Source: an uncultured Erysipelotrichaceae bacterium (GTDB taxonomy: Bacteria > Bacillota_I > Bacilli_A > RF39 > UBA660). From it: DNA of 15,151 nt. A program made the translations under genes and the position numbers. Where the stretch lies: positions 1 to 15,151 of the forward strand of contig CACXCK010000043.1 of NCBI GenBank assembly GCA_902766135.1. Direction: 5' to 3'. How positions within the stretch are numbered: the stretch's first letter is position 1; each line of letters begins with the position of its first letter. Under the pieces are notes generated by a model. It worked only from the letters and a program-made list of their open reading frames with translations, had not been told where the DNA came from and searched no databases. Below are positions 1 through 7,114 of the stretch, one piece after another.

Positions 1-1030
1 CATATATGGGAATAACTCTTTCCATAATTGTTTCCATGTCTTTAAGACTTGGCTCTTCAATACTAATTATGTCAAATCTTCGGCATAAGGCTTTATCTTT
101 TTTTATGTATTCATTGTATTCCTCAGTAGTAGTGGCTCCGATTAAGCGAATATCTCCTCGTGCCAAGTAAGGTTTTAAGATATCTGAGGCAGAGATAGCC
201 CCTTCTGACCCTCCAGCATTTACCATTGAGTGAATTTCGTCAATAAATAAAATGATGTTTTTATTTTCAGTTAATTCTTTTATGATCTTTTGAACTTTTT
301 CTTCAAATTCGCCACGGTATTTAGTGCCCGCAAGGAGAGATGACATTTCTAGATTAATAATTTCTATTCCCAGCAGTTCTTCTGGGACTTCTTTTCTATC
401 TATGCGTCTTGCTAATTCCTCCACTATCGCTGTTTTACCACACCCTGCTTTACCAACTAATAAAGGATTTGATTTTTCTTTTTTCAGAAGTGTTTCCATG
501 ATTTTGGTTAATTCTTTTTCTCTTTTCACAACACAGTTATTTGTTTTATTATTCTTAAGTGTTTTACCAATTTTGTATATTTCTAAATCATTATTGTTTT
601 TTTGACGATGAGGAATATTTTGGGCAATTTCCTTGGTTAGTTTTTTCAAGGGAATATTCATTTTTTTTAGAATAATTGTTCCTAGAGAGTTTTCACTTTC
701 TAATATCCCCCATAAAAGGTGCATAGGCGTTATTAATGTATCATTTTTTTCAGCTTCCAAGCTTACTGAAAGTAAAATACTTTTTAGCATTGGGGTGTAA
801 ATTGGCATACTTTTTCTAGGCTTTTTTACTTTGTAATAATTAGTTAGGGCTTCTTCTATGTTATTCCTATATATACCATAATTATTAAAGATCTTTTTAA
901 TATCTTTGCTTTTCTTTAACAAAGCTATAAGCAAGTGCTCACTGCCTACAAAAGAGTGACCCAATTGAAGGCATATTTTTTCTGCTTCTTTCAAAATGAT
1001 ACTACATTCATAATTATAGTTATTAAACAT
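1..1030 (-). CDS. clpC: ClpC-type AAA+ ATPase, N-terminal part (3' end outside window)
   Basis: The frame is open from ATG at 1030 to the window edge, giving 343 residues. An AGGTGA Shine-Dalgarno lies just upstream. Two Clp_N repeats occupy about residues 5-60 and 80-140. The phrase LGHSFVGSEHLL is ClpC/ClpA-like rather than ClpB-like. The first nucleotide-binding domain follows: Walker A GKAGCGKT (193-200), pore-loop region GTKYRGEFEEK (about 235-245), Walker B ILFIDEIH (about 260-267), and the segments ILKPYLARG and IGATT. By family knowledge, such proteins are hexameric unfoldases that feed substrates to ClpP in the cytoplasm. The second ATPase domain and the ClpP-binding loop lie outside the window, so ClpC versus another two-domain Clp cannot be settled. 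Walker A has Lys-Ala where most homologues have Glu-Pro. No CtsR-type operator is visible upstream. Confidence 0.88.
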   Translation of the reverse strand, partial: MFNNYNYECSIILKEAEKICLQLGHSFVGSEHLLIALLKKSKDIKKIFNNYGIYRNNIEEALTNYYKVKKPRKSMPIYTPMLKSILLSVSLEAEKNDTLITPMHLLWGILESENSLGTIILKKMNIPLKKLTKEIAQNIPHRQKNNNDLEIYKIGKTLKNNKTNNCVVKREKELTKIMETLLKKEKSNPLLVGKAGCGKTAIVEELARRIDRKEVPEELLGIEIINLEMSSLLAGTKYRGEFEEKVQKIIKELTENKNIILFIDEIHSMVNAGGSEGAISASDILKPYLARGDIRLIGATTTEEYNEYIKKDKALCRRFDIISIEEPSLKDMETIMERVIPIY

Positions 1031-1044
1031 GTTATCACCTATAT

Positions 1045-1050
1045 ATTATA
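1045..1050 (-). promoter_or_regulatory. Weak candidate -10 for clpC
   Basis: A perfect TATAAT is read on the minus strand 15-20 bases before the clpC start. No convincing -35 hexamer sits at 16-18 bases, and there is no TG extension. Only the AT-rich gap between the transporter terminator and clpC is available for a promoter, so a start here is plausible but weak. Confidence 0.35.
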
Positions 1051-1097
1051 TGTATTCTATTAGCTATTTTTATTCTTAAATGCTTTTTTTTGACAAA

Positions 1098-1120
1098 AAT
1101 AAAAAAGCACATAAGTGCTT
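1098..1120 (-). terminator. Intrinsic terminator of the transporter gene
   Basis: A 6-bp stem AAGCAC/GTGCTT with loop TTAT is followed by a T-rich tail on the minus strand. It begins at the stop codon of the transporter gene and separates it from clpC. Confidence 0.75.
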
Positions 1121-2772
1121 TATAGGTATGCTAGTAAGGTAAATATTATTAATAAGCAAGCTAGCATAATTACGAAGAATTTCCAAATAAATTGGAACCA
1201 TTTTTTTAGTGGTAGTTCTAAATATGACAAACCAAGTACTAAGAATGTACTGATTGGTGTTATAAATTGAACTAATCCATATATTGATGCAAATATTAAG
1301 AATGCTAAATCACCATTTTTGTCAGTTAATGAACCTAGATAGTAACTTAAGCTATATCCTAAGTATGCAAAATTTGAATTGAACACAGACGCGATGAACG
1401 CTTGAATTGTTGCGATAAACGGATTAAAATTATCAGCAATATTTCCAAAAATATTTAGTAATGTTGGAGTAATTGGGGCGAAATAGATAAGAGCAAAAGA
1501 TGTATATGCTAGTGTTACATATAACACTGGACGCATAATTTTCTTTAAACCATCGCGAGCTCCATCTAGGTAGTCGCTTACGCCCATTTTACTTACTAGT
1601 GCAACAATAATAGATATTACAAATAGAACTGTTGAGTAACTAAATAAATACCATTTACCAAATGCCGTAGCAAGTGAGGCACCAATATTTGGAAGTGATG
1701 AACCAATAATTGTTCCAAATAATGATATTTTCTCTTTTCCAATACTAATCTTTAATAACCAATCATGGAATTTATTGAAGGCTTGAATGCCGAATATTTT
1801 GGCACCAGTTGGATCTGTATACCAGTTTGTGAAACCTAAAACAGCCAAAACAAGTAAAATAACAAAAATAACAAAGATTGGCCATCCTTTAGTACTTTTC
1901 TTTTTTGGTTCAGCAATTGCAAATATATCTTCGAATGTACTTTCTTCTTTTGCTTTTTTACTATCTAATTTTTTCTTATACATTATTTCAAAGAATAAGA
2001 ATAAGATATATGCAAGAGCAAGAATTCCAAAACGAATAAGAATTGCAGTATTAACATTTATTTTGCTACCACCATTGGCTAAATATGACATAAATCCTTG
2101 AACAGCATCGTTACCATATGTAGCACCAATGCCTCCAATCATAATAGCTCCGAAAGTTGTAGTGAATGCTAATAAACTATCAAAACCAGCACTTTTAAAG
2201 ATGCTAATTGCTAATGGTATAAAAGCAATTAAAACAAAAGTGTTATTTAAGAATGACGCTAAGAAGGCAAAGATAAGTGTTGTCAAAACAATACTTAATA
2301 TTTCATGAGACTTAACTTTCTTTCCTAAATTATTCACTAATGATTTGTATCTTTCTGATTTAGCAAGAATTCCATAGAACATTCCAACTGTTAGTAAGTA
2401 TCCAATTTGATATGAATAACTTTCAATTGTATATGTAATTCCATAGAATAGGTGAACTAGGCCTAATCTTGCCATTGTATCATCAACTTCATATGCTCCA
2501 GATGCACCATAAGAACCTACTGGAAATATGTAAGACATGATGATGATGTTTACTAAAAACCAAATTAGTGTTTTTAATAGTTGATTCTCTTTAAACCATT
2601 TATGATTATATATAGCATTTATACCTAGATATATAGCGTTTATTAAGGCTAATGATAATAGTTTATACCATGCAGCATCTTTAACAAAAAACCAGCTAAT
2701 AACTAAGCCAAAAATAATTATATAACTAATGGCATGAATCAATGTTCTGTGTTCTTTAAAAAATTTCTTCAT
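1120..2772 (-). CDS. YfcC-family (C4-dicarboxylate-carrier-like) membrane transporter
   Basis: This 550-aa polytopic membrane protein has at least 11-12 hydrophobic segments. AAGGAGG lies just before the ATG. The region from about residue 80 to 230 (FPVGSYG, LLTVGMFYGIL, FAFLASFLNNTF, GGIGATYGNDA) matches the YfcC/C4-dicarboxylate anaerobic carrier type of ion-coupled transporter. A highly charged Lys/Glu-rich cytoplasmic loop at about 265-297 splits the protein into two halves, and a second conserved-looking region (GSSLPNIGASL) follows. Two extra N-terminal segments make it longer than typical members (about 470-510 aa by family knowledge). Characterised relatives move dicarboxylates, amino acids or peptides; the substrate cannot be read from sequence. 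It is transcribed alone, between its own promoter and terminator. Confidence 0.72.
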   Translation of the reverse strand: MKKFFKEHRTLIHAISYIIIFGLVISWFFVKDAAWYKLLSLALINAIYLGINAIYNHKWFKENQLLKTLIWFLVNIIIMSYIFPVGSYGASGAYEVDDTMARLGLVHLFYGITYTIESYSYQIGYLLTVGMFYGILAKSERYKSLVNNLGKKVKSHEILSIVLTTLIFAFLASFLNNTFVLIAFIPLAISIFKSAGFDSLLAFTTTFGAIMIGGIGATYGNDAVQGFMSYLANGGSKINVNTAILIRFGILALAYILFLFFEIMYKKKLDSKKAKEESTFEDIFAIAEPKKKSTKGWPIFVIFVILLVLAVLGFTNWYTDPTGAKIFGIQAFNKFHDWLLKISIGKEKISLFGTIIGSSLPNIGASLATAFGKWYLFSYSTVLFVISIIVALVSKMGVSDYLDGARDGLKKIMRPVLYVTLAYTSFALIYFAPITPTLLNIFGNIADNFNPFIATIQAFIASVFNSNFAYLGYSLSYYLGSLTDKNGDLAFLIFASIYGLVQFITPISTFLVLGLSYLELPLKKWFQFIWKFFVIMLACLLIIFTLLAYL

Positions 2773-2795
2773 TATTTATTTCCTCCTTCTCCTTT

Positions 2796-2804
2796 ATTAT
2801 AGCA
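2796..2804 (-). promoter_or_regulatory. Extended -10 promoter for the transporter gene
   Basis: On the minus strand TGC precedes TATAAT, an extended -10 (TGnTATAAT), with the -10 at 2796-2801. The -35 region is poor. The predicted start is near 2789, leaving a leader of about 17 bases before the ATG. Confidence 0.6.
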
Positions 2805-2823
2805 CGGTTCAAGAAAATAGTAT

Positions 2824-2851
2824 AAAAAAAAGCAATTTTTTTTGCTTTTTT
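2824..2851 (-). terminator. Terminator after lysS
   Basis: A hairpin of AAAAAAGCAA paired with TTGCTTTTTT around a six-A loop is followed by a T run on the minus strand, immediately after the lysS stop. The stem is AT-rich, but the placement between a stop codon and the next promoter fits a terminator. Confidence 0.65.
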
Positions 2852-4724
2852 AATATAATTTAGAGCCGGCTGGAATAGAATCATCTAACATTATTAAATT
2901 TAATGCTTCTTCTTTATTTTCTTGACGGATAGCTGATAGTAACATTCCGCATGAATCAACACCCATCATACTTCTAGGTGGTAAGTTAGTTATTGCAAGT
3001 AGAGTTTTACCGATTAATTCTTCTGGTTCGTAGAATTTATGAATACCTGATAGTATAGTTCTGTTAGTACCAGAGCCATCATCTAGAGTAAATTGAAGTA
3101 GTTTGCTACTTTTTGGAACAGCTGTACAATCTAGCACTTTAACTACTCTAAAATCTGATTTGCTAAATGTTTCAAAGTCGACATAGTCTTTAAATAATGG
3201 TTCGATAACAACATTTTTAAGTTCAACTGTCTTGTTAGCACTTGTTCTTACTACTCTATTTAATGGTTTCATCATTGGGAATAATACAACATCTCTTACT
3301 GATAAAGCATCATAGATGAGCATCATTAGTCTATCAACGCCAAAGCCTAGACCTGAAATTGGTGGCATACCTGTTTCCATAGATAGTAGATAATCTTCAT
3401 CTAAATCCATTGTTTCATCATCGCCTAGTTCTTTTTGTTTTAATTGAATTTCAAAATTATCTCTTTGAATACTTGGGTTAACTAACTCAGAATAAGCATT
3501 ACATAGTTCTGTTCCACAGACAACTACTTGGAAGACATCAACTATACGAGGATCTTCATCATTTTTTCTAGCAAGTGGTTTTAAAACTGATGGATAGTTA
3601 TATATAATTGTTGGTTCAATAATTTCGCTTCTAATTAATTTTTTGTATACAAAATCGATTACTTGTGCGACTGATTTGTATTCTATAAGGTCATTTTTGG
3701 TAAATAAGCCTTTTTCTTCAACTTTGTTTTTTAATTCTTCAGGATCAGTGATACTTAGAAAATCAAAGCCTAATATTTCATTTAACTTTTCAACATAGTT
3801 AACTCTAGGCCAACTATGCTTGCCAAAATCTATTTCATTACCCTTGTAGTTAATGACTGATGAACCAGTTAAGTATTCAACAACACTTTTCATAAACTCT
3901 TTGTAGAAAGTGATATTATTTTCATAGTTCCAATATGCTGCATACCATTCAACTTGCGTAAATTCTTGTAAGTGTTCTGGGTCCATACCTTCGTTTCTAA
4001 AGCATTTAGATAGTTCAAATACTCTATCAAAACCTGCTGCAATACACTCTTTTAAGTAACATTCTGGAGCAATACGTAAGTTGCAGTCAATATCTAAGGC
4101 GTTGTGATGAGTGAAGAAAGGTTTGGCACTGGCACCTGAAACTGTTGTTTGAATAATAGGGGTTTCTACTTCTAGGAAGTTATGACGAGCCATAAACTCT
4201 CTTAAGAAAGCATAGAACTTACTTCTTCCTAGGAATATTCTTCTTGAATCTTCATTCATTATTAAATCGACGTAACGTTCACGGTATTTAGTTTCAGTGT
4301 CTGTTAGGCCATGAAATTTTTCTGGTAGTGGTCTTAGAGCTTTACCTAAAAATTTAAAGGAATGAACTCGAAGTGTTTTTTCACCTGTTTGAGTTGTAAA
4401 CATCTCCCCTTCGGCGCCAATAAAGTCTCCTGTATCAATATATTTTTTAAAGAATTCATAATTATCTTCACCAACACAGTCAACTTTTATTTCTAATTGA
4501 ATAGCAGCTTCTATATTACGAATTTTAAGAAAACTTAGTTTTCCCATTTTTCTTGCAAAAACAATACGTCCTGCAATTCTTACATCGTTTACCCCATCAC
4601 TAAGCTCTCTTGCATCCTTAATAGTATAGTTTGTGTCGTAAGAATCTGGATATGGATTAGTTATTTTACTTATATTATCTAATTTTTCCCTTCTTACTAT
4701 TTCTTGTTCTGATAATTCTCTCAT
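2850..4724 (-). CDS. lysS: Lysyl-tRNA synthetase (class II) with C-terminal tRNA-binding domain
   Basis: Charges tRNA-Lys in the cytoplasm. The start chosen is ATG at 4724 (624 aa) with AAGAGG upstream. A longer GTG-start reading from 4778 begins inside the leader's terminator hairpin and is rejected. An N-terminal OB-fold anticodon-binding domain spans about residues 45-130. The class II catalytic core spans about 145-487, with motif 2 FRNEG (242-246) through EFTQVEW and motif 3 GLGFGVDRL (458-466). CGTELCNAYSELVNP at about 403-417 is typical of LysRS. Residues about 517-624 form an added Trbp111/MetRS-C-terminal-type OB fold (KSDFRVVKV, SKLLQFTLDDG, ILSGI, LPPRSMMGV, IPAGSKLY). Ordinary bacterial LysRS is about 500 aa, so this is a fusion of about 110 residues that probably raises tRNA affinity. 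Expression is under a Lys T-box and the gene has its own promoter. Confidence 0.96.
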   Translation of the reverse strand: MRELSEQEIVRREKLDNISKITNPYPDSYDTNYTIKDARELSDGVNDVRIAGRIVFARKMGKLSFLKIRNIEAAIQLEIKVDCVGEDNYEFFKKYIDTGDFIGAEGEMFTTQTGEKTLRVHSFKFLGKALRPLPEKFHGLTDTETKYRERYVDLIMNEDSRRIFLGRSKFYAFLREFMARHNFLEVETPIIQTTVSGASAKPFFTHHNALDIDCNLRIAPECYLKECIAAGFDRVFELSKCFRNEGMDPEHLQEFTQVEWYAAYWNYENNITFYKEFMKSVVEYLTGSSVINYKGNEIDFGKHSWPRVNYVEKLNEILGFDFLSITDPEELKNKVEEKGLFTKNDLIEYKSVAQVIDFVYKKLIRSEIIEPTIIYNYPSVLKPLARKNDEDPRIVDVFQVVVCGTELCNAYSELVNPSIQRDNFEIQLKQKELGDDETMDLDEDYLLSMETGMPPISGLGFGVDRLMMLIYDALSVRDVVLFPMMKPLNRVVRTSANKTVELKNVVIEPLFKDYVDFETFSKSDFRVVKVLDCTAVPKSSKLLQFTLDDGSGTNRTILSGIHKFYEPEELIGKTLLAITNLPPRSMMGVDSCGMLLSAIRQENKEEALNLIMLDDSIPAGSKLY

Positions 4725-4742
4725 TTTAAACCTCTTTCTAAT

Positions 4743-4783
4743 AAAAAAATGAGTGACTCCTTGTAAAGGACGAATCACTCATT
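4743..4783 (-). terminator. T-box-controlled terminator hairpin
   Basis: On the minus strand AATGAGTGA pairs with TCACTCATT. An inner TCCTT/AAGGA pairing surrounds a short loop, and seven T follow. Its 5' arm overlaps the 3' half of the T-box antiterminator, as expected for mutually exclusive structures. Confidence 0.88.
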
Positions 4784-4950
4784 AATCCGCGGTACCACCT
4801 TAATTCCTAATAATAGGCTCTTTAACTCTTAACGCGAGTAATCGCATACACTCCCATATCTTTTTTCATAATACCATCTTTGATAAGTTACACCACCCTT
4901 ATCTCTCTTTAAAAGATTAGTAAAACTACTTATATGTTCTTCGTGTTTCA
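4743..4950 (-). promoter_or_regulatory. Lysine T-box riboswitch (leader of lysS)
   Basis: The canonical T-box sequence AAGGTGGTACCGCGG is read on the minus strand at 4801-4787, followed by the competing terminator. Stem I can be folded by eye. A lower stem CATAT/ATATG encloses a specifier loop with AGTA on its 5' side and GAA-AAA-A on its 3' side. Above it UACU..UCUUU pairs with AAAGAUGGUA. The distal part has AGAGAG and a hairpin GAUAAG/CUUAUC with loop GGUGGUGUAA, both hallmark T-box elements. The specifier triplet AAA (4864-4862) is a Lys codon, in agreement with the downstream synthetase. Uncharged tRNA-Lys should stabilise the antiterminator and let lysS be transcribed. Confidence 0.94.
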
Positions 4951-4955
4951 TTTGT

Positions 4956-4984
4956 AATATACCCTTTTTTTTAAGTTTTGTCAA
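4956..4984 (-). promoter_or_regulatory. Sigma-A promoter of the T-box-lysS unit
   Basis: On the minus strand a perfect -35 TTGACA (4984-4979) is followed after exactly 17 bases by TATATT (4961-4956). The -35 lies within the last codons of the upstream S1-domain gene and the spacer contains its stop. The predicted RNA start is near 4949-4950, just before T-box stem I. Confidence 0.85.
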
Positions 4985-5315
4985 TCTTCTTTAATTCGTT
5001 TTCCATCCAAATAGGAAGTTGTTTTTTCAAAGGGCCAAAGCCATGATCTATTTGGGCATCTTTTTCTTTGCCATATTCAGTATTTTTTAAATTACCTTTA
5101 ATCTTCTTATTTTCTTCGTCTACTTCTAAAATATAACAGGGAATGATATCACCAATTGTTGCATATTTAGATATATCACTCACAAAATTGTCACTTATTT
5201 CTGAAATGTGAATAAGGCCTGTGTAGTCATCATCAAAGGACATAAAAATACCATAGTTTTCAAGACCTGAGACGACGCCTTTAACAATCTCTCCTTCTAG
5301 ATATTTTTTACTCAT
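4971..5315 (-). CDS. yugI: S1-domain RNA-binding protein (YugI/CvfD/GSP13-like)
   Basis: A 114-aa protein from ATG at 5315, with AGGTG upstream. An in-frame GTG at 5324 sits on the Shine-Dalgarno itself and is a poor start. Residues about 3-75 form one S1 RNA-binding OB fold (EGEIVKGVVSGLENYGIFM, GLIHISEIS, GDIIPCYILEVD). The tail GFGPLKKQLPIWM matches the C-terminus typical of YugI/GSP13 proteins. By family knowledge these are small ribosome-associated regulators of translation or stress response. It has a strong promoter of its own and no terminator, so transcripts run into the lysS T-box leader and may be partly stopped there. Confidence 0.85.
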   Translation of the reverse strand: MSKKYLEGEIVKGVVSGLENYGIFMSFDDDYTGLIHISEISDNFVSDISKYATIGDIIPCYILEVDEENKKIKGNLKNTEYGKEKDAQIDHGFGPLKKQLPIWMENELKKIDKT

Positions 5316-5336
5316 TATAATCACCTGCTCCCATAC

Positions 5337-5365
5337 ATTATAACTAATTTTTCTTTACTTGTTAA
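5337..5365 (-). promoter_or_regulatory. Sigma-A promoter of the S1-domain gene
   Basis: TTAACA (5365-5360), 17-base spacer, TATAAT (5342-5337) on the minus strand. It overlaps the divergent nfu promoter, so the two units share about 30 bases of control DNA. Confidence 0.8.
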
Positions 5366-5382
5366 GAAGAAAAATTTATAAT
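5354..5382 (+). promoter_or_regulatory. Sigma-A promoter of nfu
   Basis: TTTACT (5354-5359), 17-base spacer, TATAAT (5377-5382) on the plus strand. An AAGGAG ribosome-binding site at 5390-5395 and the ATG at 5401 follow. Confidence 0.72.
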
Positions 5383-5400
5383 ACTTAAAAAGGAGTTATT

Positions 5401-5637
5401 ATGAATAATGAGATTGTAAATAAAATTAAAGAAGAAATAGAAGATTTAAAGCCATTTTTAAATATGGATGGTGGCGATATTGAATTTATTAAATATGAAG
5501 ATAATATAGTTTTTGTAAGACTTACAGGAGCTTGTGCTAATTGTGGTCTTCAAGATTATACCTTAAAGGATAATATTTTAGAATATCTAAAGGAAGATAT
5601 TCCAGAGATTGAAGGAATCGTAAATGTAACTTTATGA
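5401..5637 (+). CDS. nfu: NifU-like Fe-S cluster scaffold/carrier (Nfu domain)
   Basis: A 78-aa protein that is essentially one NifU C-terminal domain. It holds MDGGDIEFI at about residues 22-30 and the cluster-binding CxxC as C45-A-N-C48 in TGACANCGLQD. By family knowledge such proteins bind a [4Fe-4S] cluster between two subunits and pass it to target enzymes in the cytoplasm. AAGGAG and a promoter lie directly upstream. It is the only plus-strand gene here. Its TGA stop at the normal family length shows that TGA is not read as Trp. The 3' end overlaps the convergent 309-aa gene by six bases. Confidence 0.93.
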   Translation: MNNEIVNKIKEEIEDLKPFLNMDGGDIEFIKYEDNIVFVRLTGACANCGLQDYTLKDNILEYLKEDIPEIEGIVNVTL

Positions 5638-5647
5638 TTCTTTTTTT
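5615..5647 (+). terminator. Intrinsic terminator of nfu, overlapping its coding end
   Basis: A 10-bp stem GAATCGTAAA/TTTATGATTC (one G-U pair) with loop TGTAAC is followed by seven T. The nfu stop codon lies in the 3' arm, as does the stop of the convergent gene on the other strand. It works only for plus-strand transcripts because no T run follows on minus. Confidence 0.85.
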
Positions 5648-6561
5648 AAGAGCCATTCTATTCTATCTATGGGGTAATATTTATTTAATAATAGGTAGCT
5701 TTCTTTTAGAAAAGATTCTATATCAGTTATTTTATCTGTTATTTCTAAAAGACGTTTTTCATCTTTAGAATTATTAATAATTCTTTCATGCTCATCAAAG
5801 TAGTATGATGGATAAAGGAGTCTTGCATATAGTAAGTATGTTTCCTTAGGAGTTGGTTTTCGCGTATTTAAGTAATACTTTAAATCGGCAAGAGCTAGTT
5901 CTTTATTGGTAAGCATTTCACTTTTTAGGAGTGAAGCTATATCCCTTATTTCATAATCTATAACAAAATTTAGGGGATTATCGTAATTTAGTCTTATATT
6001 TGGATAACTTATTCTTTTATGACATAATGATAGCTTTAGTTCGTTATCATTCTTAAATAGTAATGTGGCGTGATTAAAGTAGCAAATGGCATTTTCTGCT
6101 AATCCTTTGAAATATGTAAAGGTATTAACAATGGATGGATATTTTCTTCCTAAGGAATGAACTTGATATTCCATATAATCTACTTTACTAGTCCATAATT
6201 CACTCCAGTTATCTCTTCTGGTATTGTCTTTTAGTGGTTTAATTGAAAGCTTGCCCATTCTTTTAATAATACTTTCTAAATCATATTCTTTATTCTCATC
6301 AGTTACTTCTAATAATACGTAATAATCGTTTGAGACATTAGTAATATACTCATTTTTTATATTTTTTATAATGGGAAATACTGGAATACTCTTAAGAATT
6401 AATTCTTCACTTATTTTAATTATACTTGATATTTCTTTTAAGTCTCTTTTAACTTTAGTGAAATAGTACTTTTTATTATAAAGCGAAAAACAAGAATATT
6501 CCTCATATTCTTGTAAGTCATTTATTTTTATGTGATAGTTATAATATAATGAGTCTTTCAT
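5632..6561 (-). CDS. Unknown 309-aa protein, possibly a CotS/YutH-like kinase fold
   Basis: No signal peptide or membrane segment is seen. The N-terminal third is rich in short beta-like stretches (CFSLYNKKYYFTKVKRD). The middle has YPSIVNTFTYFKGLAENAICYF, and a segment LNFVIDYEIRDIASLLKSEM follows at about residue 195-215. The order resembles distant aminoglycoside-phosphotransferase-fold proteins of the CotS/YutH spore-coat type, in which an Asp-containing strand near the C-terminus binds metal. No clear HxD catalytic motif is visible, so it could be a pseudokinase or something else. It is the last gene of the orphan cluster, 33 bases after the secreted-protein gene. The ribosome-binding site is poor, which may mean low or coupled translation. 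It converges with nfu. Confidence 0.35.
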   Translation of the reverse strand: MKDSLYYNYHIKINDLQEYEEYSCFSLYNKKYYFTKVKRDLKEISSIIKISEELILKSIPVFPIIKNIKNEYITNVSNDYYVLLEVTDENKEYDLESIIKRMGKLSIKPLKDNTRRDNWSELWTSKVDYMEYQVHSLGRKYPSIVNTFTYFKGLAENAICYFNHATLLFKNDNELKLSLCHKRISYPNIRLNYDNPLNFVIDYEIRDIASLLKSEMLTNKELALADLKYYLNTRKPTPKETYLLYARLLYPSYYFDEHERIINNSKDEKRLLEITDKITDIESFLKESYLLLNKYYPIDRIEWLLKKES

Positions 6562-6594
6562 AATATAACTATACTCTTATTTTGATTAATTATG

Positions 6595-7113
6595 CTAATT
6601 GCAAACACTAGGACGGGCTTTAATTGTACCACTTATACTTTTACCCATGTCATCAATTTGATTTTCATTAGTTCTATTATTATAGGTAATTGTTAGTGTA
6701 TGCTCAGTATTAGAGTTAGCACCTGCAATTAAGCCACTTATAATCGTTGAAGTACCATTTTCTATAGGAAATGGTACACTTTCATTATCTATACTAACTG
6801 TTAGGTCATCTACATTTACGAAGGTATTAATTAATTCATCAAAATAGATACCGTAACAAACCGAAAAACTATTGGGATTTGCCACAGTAAAACTATAATT
6901 ACTAGATTCTCCTGGAATCATATTTTGGTTTACGACTTCAGTTGTTCCACTTAGAATCAAATCTTGGACAGTAGAAGTTTTGGCACTTCCATTCATTGTG
7001 GTATTGCCACTGCCATGAACTACACCTTCATAATACGAATATGTTCCACCAATTAAAACAAAGGCAACTATTAGTATAGAAATAATTATTATTTTCTTAG
7101 TGTTATTTTCCAT
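6595..7113 (-). CDS. Secreted/anchored TasA-camelysin-like protein
   Basis: The start taken is ATG at 7113 (172 aa): GAGG is correctly spaced and the upstream gene's TAA ends one base before. A start at 7146 would overlap that gene by 32 bases and has no supported site. Residues 1-7 are charged, 8-22 form one hydrophobic segment (IIIISILIVAFVLIG), then GGTYSYYEG. This resembles the N-terminus of SipW-dependent TasA/camelysin proteins (GGTxAYF). The rest is predicted beta-rich and Asn/Ser/Thr-rich (QNMIPGESSNYSFTVANP, about 64-80). The only two Cys (86 and 171) could form a disulphide. Probable extracellular or membrane-anchored beta-sandwich; fibre or protease function is not demonstrable from sequence. 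Confidence 0.6.
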   Translation of the reverse strand: MENNTKKIIIISILIVAFVLIGGTYSYYEGVVHGSGNTTMNGSAKTSTVQDLILSGTTEVVNQNMIPGESSNYSFTVANPNSFSVCYGIYFDELINTFVNVDDLTVSIDNESVPFPIENGTSTIISGLIAGANSNTEHTLTITYNNRTNENQIDDMGKSISGTIKARPSVCN

Positions 7114-7114
7114 A

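Noticed and set aside
1045..1100. CtsR-type heat-shock operator upstream of clpC
   Set aside because: Only one partial GTCAAA-like half is seen on the minus strand; the tandem heptad repeat is absent.
4725..4778. N-terminal extension of LysRS by 18 residues from a GTG
   Set aside because: It lies inside the terminator hairpin and has no Shine-Dalgarno; the ATG at 4724 has one.
4829..4951. A 40-codon ATG frame inside the T-box leader on the minus strand
   Set aside because: Its ATG coincides with the predicted RNA start, so it has no ribosome-binding site on the transcript, and the sequence is fully explained by T-box stem I.
5316..5324. GTG start three codons upstream in the S1-domain gene
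   Set aside because: The GTG is part of the AGGTG ribosome-binding site of the ATG at 5315.
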